Shown in pieces: positions 6,116 to 8,284 of a stretch of 8,284 nt of DNA (its first letter is position 1; the number at the start of each line of letters is the position of its first letter). Below the pieces are notes generated by a model. The model did not search any database. It was not told the origin of the DNA and saw only the letters and a list, made by a program, of their open reading frames with translations. The stretch is from assembly GCA_002730485.1 (NCBI GenBank), contig PCAH01000043.1, forward strand, positions 1-8,284. Reading direction: 5' to 3'. The position numbers were made by a program, and so were the translations under genes. This DNA comes from Dehalococcoidia bacterium (lineage in GTDB: Bacteria; Chloroflexota; Dehalococcoidia; UBA3495).

Positions 6116-7288
6116 CTAAGCGTCCCGGTTCAGCGGGGTGTCCAGGTTGAATTCGTCCCGGCCGATCAACTCCAGACATCGGTCGAGGGTTGGCGGCATC
6201 AGGGTAGAAGTTCGGATGTCACGGTAGATGCGTTCCAGGGGCCAGCGCTTATGCACGCTCCGGCCTCCGGTGATCTGGATGGCCTTGGCGGTTACTTCCA
6301 ATGAAGCAACCGTAGCCAAGTATTTTGGCCTGGCAGCAATGGCTGTCTTTTCGTTTGCCGACGTCCCTTCCCATTGCCTGGCGGCATCGTAAAGGACCAT
6401 GCGTGCGCTGCTGAGCGCCATTGTCATCTCGGCGATGGTGCGCTGTACCACCAGGCCGTCGGCCACCATTCCCGGATCGGGGGCGAAGGACTGGTTCAGA
6501 CAGAACTCTTTGGTGAAGTCCAGGGCTGCCTGGGCCGCGCCGATGTAGGCCGCGGCGAAACCGATGCCGAACCCCTGGGTAACTCCGGTGTAGAAGCCCT
6601 GTCCAGGTTCACCCAGGACGCCGTCCTTGGTGACGACACAGTTGTCCAATTTCATGCTGGGGCTGACAGTTCCCCGCATGCCCAGCGTATTCCACTCATC
6701 CAACTGGGAGAGACCTGCTAGGTCGTTGGGTATCAACGCCAAAAGCTGCGACCCAATGGGATCTGACGTGTTTTGGGCGTTGCAGTGAATCATGTAGCGG
6801 TGAGCGCCGCCTGCCATGGTGCAGAAGTGTTTCACTCCGTTCAGCACGTAGCCCTCACCGTCGGGGGTGATGGTTGTATGACGAAATGCGGAGCCGCCTC
6901 TGGTTTCAGGCTCACTGCCCCAACTGCCAAAGAGGTTGCCATTGTCGACGATCTCAGGATAGTACAGTGCCTTCTGTCTATCGGTGCCCAGGGCGTCGAT
7001 AAACCGCATGACCGTGGAATGCATATGCACCGTCACACCGGTGTTGGTGCAGCCTCCGGCCAGCTTCTCGATCACCATGACGTAGGTGAGCATATCCAGC
7101 TCGTGGCCGCCGTATTTTTTGGGGACGCCGATTGTAAGCAGGCCGTTTTGCCAAACGTCGTGCCAGCTTTCCTTGGGATTGGTGCCGCTGGCGTCGACGT
7201 CAGCGGCGCGGGGCGCCAGGCAATCGTGTGCGATGCGCTCCGCCGTATTTACCAACTCTTGTTGGTCTTTGTTAAGACCGGGGTCCAT
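6116..7288 (-). CDS. Acyl-CoA dehydrogenase-like flavoprotein lacking the usual catalytic Glu
   Basis: A 390-residue protein with the three-domain acyl-CoA dehydrogenase layout. The N-terminal helical domain contains GVPKKYGG at 54-61. The middle beta-domain has GSWGSEPETRGGS at 121-133, GYVLNGVKHFCTMAGGA at 146-162 and LGMRGTVS at 202-209. The C-terminal helical domain has ITGGRSVHKRWPLERIYRD at 339-357. This fold binds FAD. In classical enzymes the base Glu lies nine residues after the Arg of the R-D pair (medium-chain type) or in helix G (isovaleryl/long-chain type). By my register these are Pro365, in TLMPPTLD, and Phe240 here. The protein may therefore belong to the divergent or monooxygenase-like branch of the superfamily rather than being a standard dehydrogenase. 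AGGAGG lies four bases before the ATG. It sits 24 bases upstream of a CoA-transferase gene, which suggests a CoA-linked substrate. Confidence 0.88.
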   Translation of the reverse strand: MDPGLNKDQQELVNTAERIAHDCLAPRAADVDASGTNPKESWHDVWQNGLLTIGVPKKYGGHELDMLTYVMVIEKLAGGCTNTGVTVHMHSTVMRFIDALGTDRQKALYYPEIVDNGNLFGSWGSEPETRGGSAFRHTTITPDGEGYVLNGVKHFCTMAGGAHRYMIHCNAQNTSDPIGSQLLALIPNDLAGLSQLDEWNTLGMRGTVSPSMKLDNCVVTKDGVLGEPGQGFYTGVTQGFGIGFAAAYIGAAQAALDFTKEFCLNQSFAPDPGMVADGLVVQRTIAEMTMALSSARMVLYDAARQWEGTSANEKTAIAARPKYLATVASLEVTAKAIQITGGRSVHKRWPLERIYRDIRTSTLMPPTLDRCLELIGRDEFNLDTPLNRDA

Positions 7289-7303
7289 AGAGCCTCCTAG
7301 TTA

Positions 7304-7666
7304 CTAGGCCTCAGGATAGGTCAGCCGCAGCAATGTGTGGCGTCGGTTGGTGGTGTGGGGCCTGACCTGTTCCGGCCAGCGGCCCAGTTCAACGGCCTCA
7401 CCCCACTCCGGTGAACTGAGAATCTCCGGACTCTCCAGTTCATACATTGCATGGAACCGGGGCTGGCCATCGGGTGAGACGGTCTGCATCTGCCCACCGA
7501 TCAGCACCTGAAAGGCCTGGGCCTCGAACCGTGTTATGGGTCCCACTCCGGCGATCTTGCCCAACTCTGGGCAGTGCTCGGTGTCGTAGACTTCGTTGAA
7601 CAGGGCTTCTTTGGTCGGGTCTACGTCCATGCTCGCTATGAAGAGATACTTCGATTTCGGGGCCAT
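7304..7666 (-). CDS. Small protein of dimeric alpha/beta-barrel (EthD-like) appearance
   Basis: A 120-residue soluble protein with no signal peptide or membrane segment. The pattern is strand YLFIASMDV (7-15), an amphipathic helix over about 17-38 with YDTEHCPELGKI, a glycine turn and the strand GPITRFEAQ, then a second half with the strand FHAMYELES (71-79) and a following helix. This resembles ferredoxin-like dimeric alpha/beta-barrel proteins (EthD/ABM type), in which a Tyr-x-x-x-His-x-Pro segment in the first helix is common; here it is Tyr27-x-x-x-His31-x-Pro33. AGGAGG (7678-7673) lies six bases before the ATG. It sits 32 bases after the TPP-enzyme gene and 15 bases before the dehydrogenase-like gene. 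It could be a small oxygenase, an isomerase or an accessory subunit. I recognise the fold type but not the specific family. Confidence 0.75.
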   Translation of the reverse strand: MAPKSKYLFIASMDVDPTKEALFNEVYDTEHCPELGKIAGVGPITRFEAQAFQVLIGGQMQTVSPDGQPRFHAMYELESPEILSSPEWGEAVELGRWPEQVRPHTTNRRHTLLRLTYPEA

Positions 7667-7698
7667 GGCCAGCCTCCTGCAATTTTCAGTTCTTAAGC

Positions 7699-8284
7699 CT
7701 AGAACGGTCGGCGGTGGGAGAACTCGACTTCCTCGTTGGTGATGAACTCCAACAGGACCGCTTTGCCCTCTTCCTCGGTGACCTTGCGGGCCCTGGTGAA
7801 GGCCGCGCTGATCTGGTTGGGGTCGGTGACGCGCTCGGCGTACCCGCCCATGGCCTTGCCCAGGTCAGCGTAGTTGCCGCCCAGGTCACGGGTTCCGTAG
7901 AGACCGTGGGAGTCGGCCATCTGCCTGGTTTCAACGGCCATGGTGGAATTGTTCAGTACCACGGTGATAATTGGGATGTTGCTCCGGACAGCGGTTTCAA
8001 AGTCGAGTCCGACCATGCCGAAGGCGGCATCACCCATGAAGTTGACGCAGACCTTTTCCGGCGCTGCCAACTTGGCTCCAATCGTCAGGCCCAGTCCGGT
8101 GCCCAGACCGTGGGATTTGCCCCAACCCAGGTAGGTGCGGGGGCCGTTTGATCGGTAGAACGGAGTCAACTGGTCGCGGGGGCTGCCCGAGTCGTGGGTC
8201 ACGATGGCGTCTTCCGGCGGGATGGTGTGCATGAAATCCCAGATGACCCGGTAGGGGGTCATTGGGGTTGAACTGTCGGAGAGC
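7699..8284 (-). CDS. Thiamine-diphosphate-dependent enzyme, C-terminal part (5' end outside window)
   Basis: The reading frame is open from the right edge to the TAG at 7699-7701. It encodes the PP-domain of a TPP enzyme of the acetolactate synthase/oxalyl-CoA decarboxylase superfamily. The Mg-TPP motif is present as GDA...NN (bases 8034-7948) with the usual 29-residue length, though the third Gly of GDG is Ala. Other family-like blocks are VTHDSGSPRDQLTPFY, YLGWGKSHGLGTGLGL and GLDFETAVRSNIPI. An internal ATG at 8262 has no Shine-Dalgarno site. The frame upstream of it (LSDSSTP) remains open, so I treat the gene as cut by the edge, with the PYR and central domains outside. Such enzymes cleave or form C-C bonds next to a carbonyl. 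The substrate is unknown; benzoylformate decarboxylase-like, oxalyl-CoA decarboxylase-like and 2-hydroxyacyl-CoA lyase-like roles are all possible. It is the first gene of the visible cluster. Confidence 0.9.
   Translation of the reverse strand, partial: LSDSSTPMTPYRVIWDFMHTIPPEDAIVTHDSGSPRDQLTPFYRSNGPRTYLGWGKSHGLGTGLGLTIGAKLAAPEKVCVNFMGDAAFGMVGLDFETAVRSNIPIITVVLNNSTMAVETRQMADSHGLYGTRDLGGNYADLGKAMGGYAERVTDPNQISAAFTRARKVTEEEGKAVLLEFITNEEVEFSHRRPF

Noticed and set aside
7699..8262. Stand-alone 187-aa split TPP subunit starting at the ATG at 8262
   Set aside because: There is no Shine-Dalgarno site before that ATG and the frame stays open to the window edge with family-like sequence, so a longer gene cut by the edge is more likely.

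Overview
The window looks like chromosomal DNA from an uncultured, moderately G+C-rich free-living bacterium. Two CaiB/BaiF CoA-transferase genes beside a divergent acyl-CoA dehydrogenase and a thiamine-diphosphate (TPP) enzyme, together with a dispersed TGTCATTCTGAG-type inverted repeat, are compatible with Chloroflexota (Dehalococcoidia/SAR202-like). That assignment is an inference from gene content, not from a marker gene.

Layout. (1) 1-854, minus strand: the N-terminal 284 codons of an M1-family zinc aminopeptidase, cut by the left edge just after its GAMEN motif. (2) 855-1216: a 362-bp divergent intergenic region with a candidate promoter for each direction and small inverted repeats. 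(3) 1217-3241, plus strand: leuC and leuD, the two subunits of 3-isopropylmalate dehydratase (leucine biosynthesis), 30 bp apart and each with a Shine-Dalgarno site. (4) 3242-3524: the convergent intergenic region, with a small hairpin right after leuD, a 91-bp imperfect inverted-repeat element, and a long hairpin with T-runs on both sides that can terminate transcription from both directions. (5) 3525-8284, minus strand: a tightly spaced five-gene cluster (gaps of 15-32 bp), read right to left: TPP-dependent enzyme (5' end outside the window), a 120-aa alpha/beta-barrel-like protein, an acyl-CoA dehydrogenase-like flavoprotein, then two CaiB/BaiF family III CoA-transferases.

The minus-strand cluster is the interesting part. 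Its families suggest a route for an organic acid: CoA transfer, flavin-dependent oxidation of the acyl-CoA, and TPP-dependent C-C chemistry. Two of its enzymes depart from their family consensus at catalytic positions. The upstream CoA-transferase has Gln where the family has its catalytic Asp, while its neighbour keeps the Asp. The dehydrogenase-like protein lacks the catalytic Glu at both positions used by classical acyl-CoA dehydrogenases. A heteromeric CoA-transferase with one active-site subunit, and a flavoenzyme that is not a simple alpha,beta-dehydrogenase, are reasonable hypotheses. The substrate cannot be read from the sequence.

No rRNA, tRNA, CRISPR array, transposase or phage gene was seen.
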